Notes under the pieces: model-generated
The model's database searches: none
Seen by the model: the letters and a program-made list of their open reading frames with translations, nothing else
Told to the model about the DNA's origin: nothing
Shown: one piece after another, positions 24,386 through 24,423 of the stretch
Position numbering within the stretch: the stretch's first letter is position 1
Layout: each line of letters opens with the position of its first letter
Position numbers and translations under genes: made by a program
Source of the DNA: CAYVUI01 sp964454745
Lineage (GTDB): Bacteria; Planctomycetota; Phycisphaerae; Sedimentisphaerales; Anaerohalosphaeraceae
Assembly (NCBI GenBank): GCA_964454745.1
Contig: CAYVUI010000070.1
Span: 1-24,423, forward strand
DNA: 24,423 nucleotides
Direction of reading: 5' to 3'

Positions 24386-24423
24386 ACGATATGCTCCTCC
24401 TTTCTCTGAAGGGCGTGGGCGGT
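24382..24423 (-). CDS. C-terminal end of an upstream gene, cut by window edge
   Basis: In the frame ending TGA at 24384-24382 the last 13 codons read TAHALQRKEEHIV. The stop overlaps the next start as ATGA, the same coupling used elsewhere in this locus. A NuoE-like or kinase gene would fit the position, but 13 residues do not identify it, and the other two frames are also open over this short stretch. Confidence 0.35.
   Translation of the reverse strand, partial: TAHALQRKEEHIV

Noticed and set aside
24386..24421. Upstream extension of the short NuoF gene to the window edge
   Set aside because: The frame is open, but a strong GGAGGAG site at ideal spacing supports the ATG at 24385.

Overview
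The window looks like chromosomal DNA of an anaerobic, H2-metabolising bacterium, most likely a planctomycete of the Phycisphaerae type. This taxonomic guess is an inference. It rests on a dockerin-like EF-hand scrap at 5298-5390 of the kind that ends many planctomycete secreted enzymes, a GH172/beta-helix enzyme pair, and a large [FeFe]-hydrogenase locus with Rex regulators. Nearly every gene is on the minus strand, so transcription runs right to left. The only clear plus-strand gene is the GH172 enzyme.

Layout. (a) 1-1029: 5' two-thirds of a GAF + sigma-54 AAA+ activator of NifA type, cut by the window edge. (b) 1030-5980: an AT-richer island holding two divergent secreted carbohydrate-active genes (beta-helix lyase-like 1779-3101 and GH172 3238-5298). 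Two intergenic tracts flank it, built from the same structured repeat modules in a different order. (c) 5981-13395: operon 1, read rex, Cache-HAMP histidine kinase, HndB-like protein, hydB, hydA, hydC, CheY-like receiver. It encodes an electron-bifurcating (Hnd/HydABC type) NAD(P)/ferredoxin-linked [FeFe]-hydrogenase. A near-perfect Rex operator lies 94 nt upstream of rex, and a strong terminator follows the receiver. (d) 13647-21156: operon 2, read GAF histidine kinase, hydG, TM1266-like regulator, aspA, hydF, hydE, a second rex-family gene. This is the complete H-cluster maturation set HydEFG plus an aspartase. Several junctions are translationally coupled (4-nt ATGA overlaps or an 8-nt overlap). 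(e) 21239-24423: a second, differently built hydrogenase pair (short NuoF/HydB-like and a 643-residue HydA), coupled to an upstream gene that runs off the edge. A terminator-like hairpin separates it from operon 2.

How it works together. HydE, HydF and HydG build the 2Fe subcluster for two HydA proteins. Each HydA passes electrons through its ferredoxin-like domains to a NuoF-type flavoprotein using NAD(P)H. Rex senses NADH/NAD+ and probably controls operon 1 from its own promoter. Two histidine kinases (one membrane-bound with a Cache sensor, one soluble with GAF) and one lone receiver suggest a dedicated phosphosignalling circuit with no visible DNA-binding output. I saw no tRNA, rRNA, CRISPR array or transposase gene.
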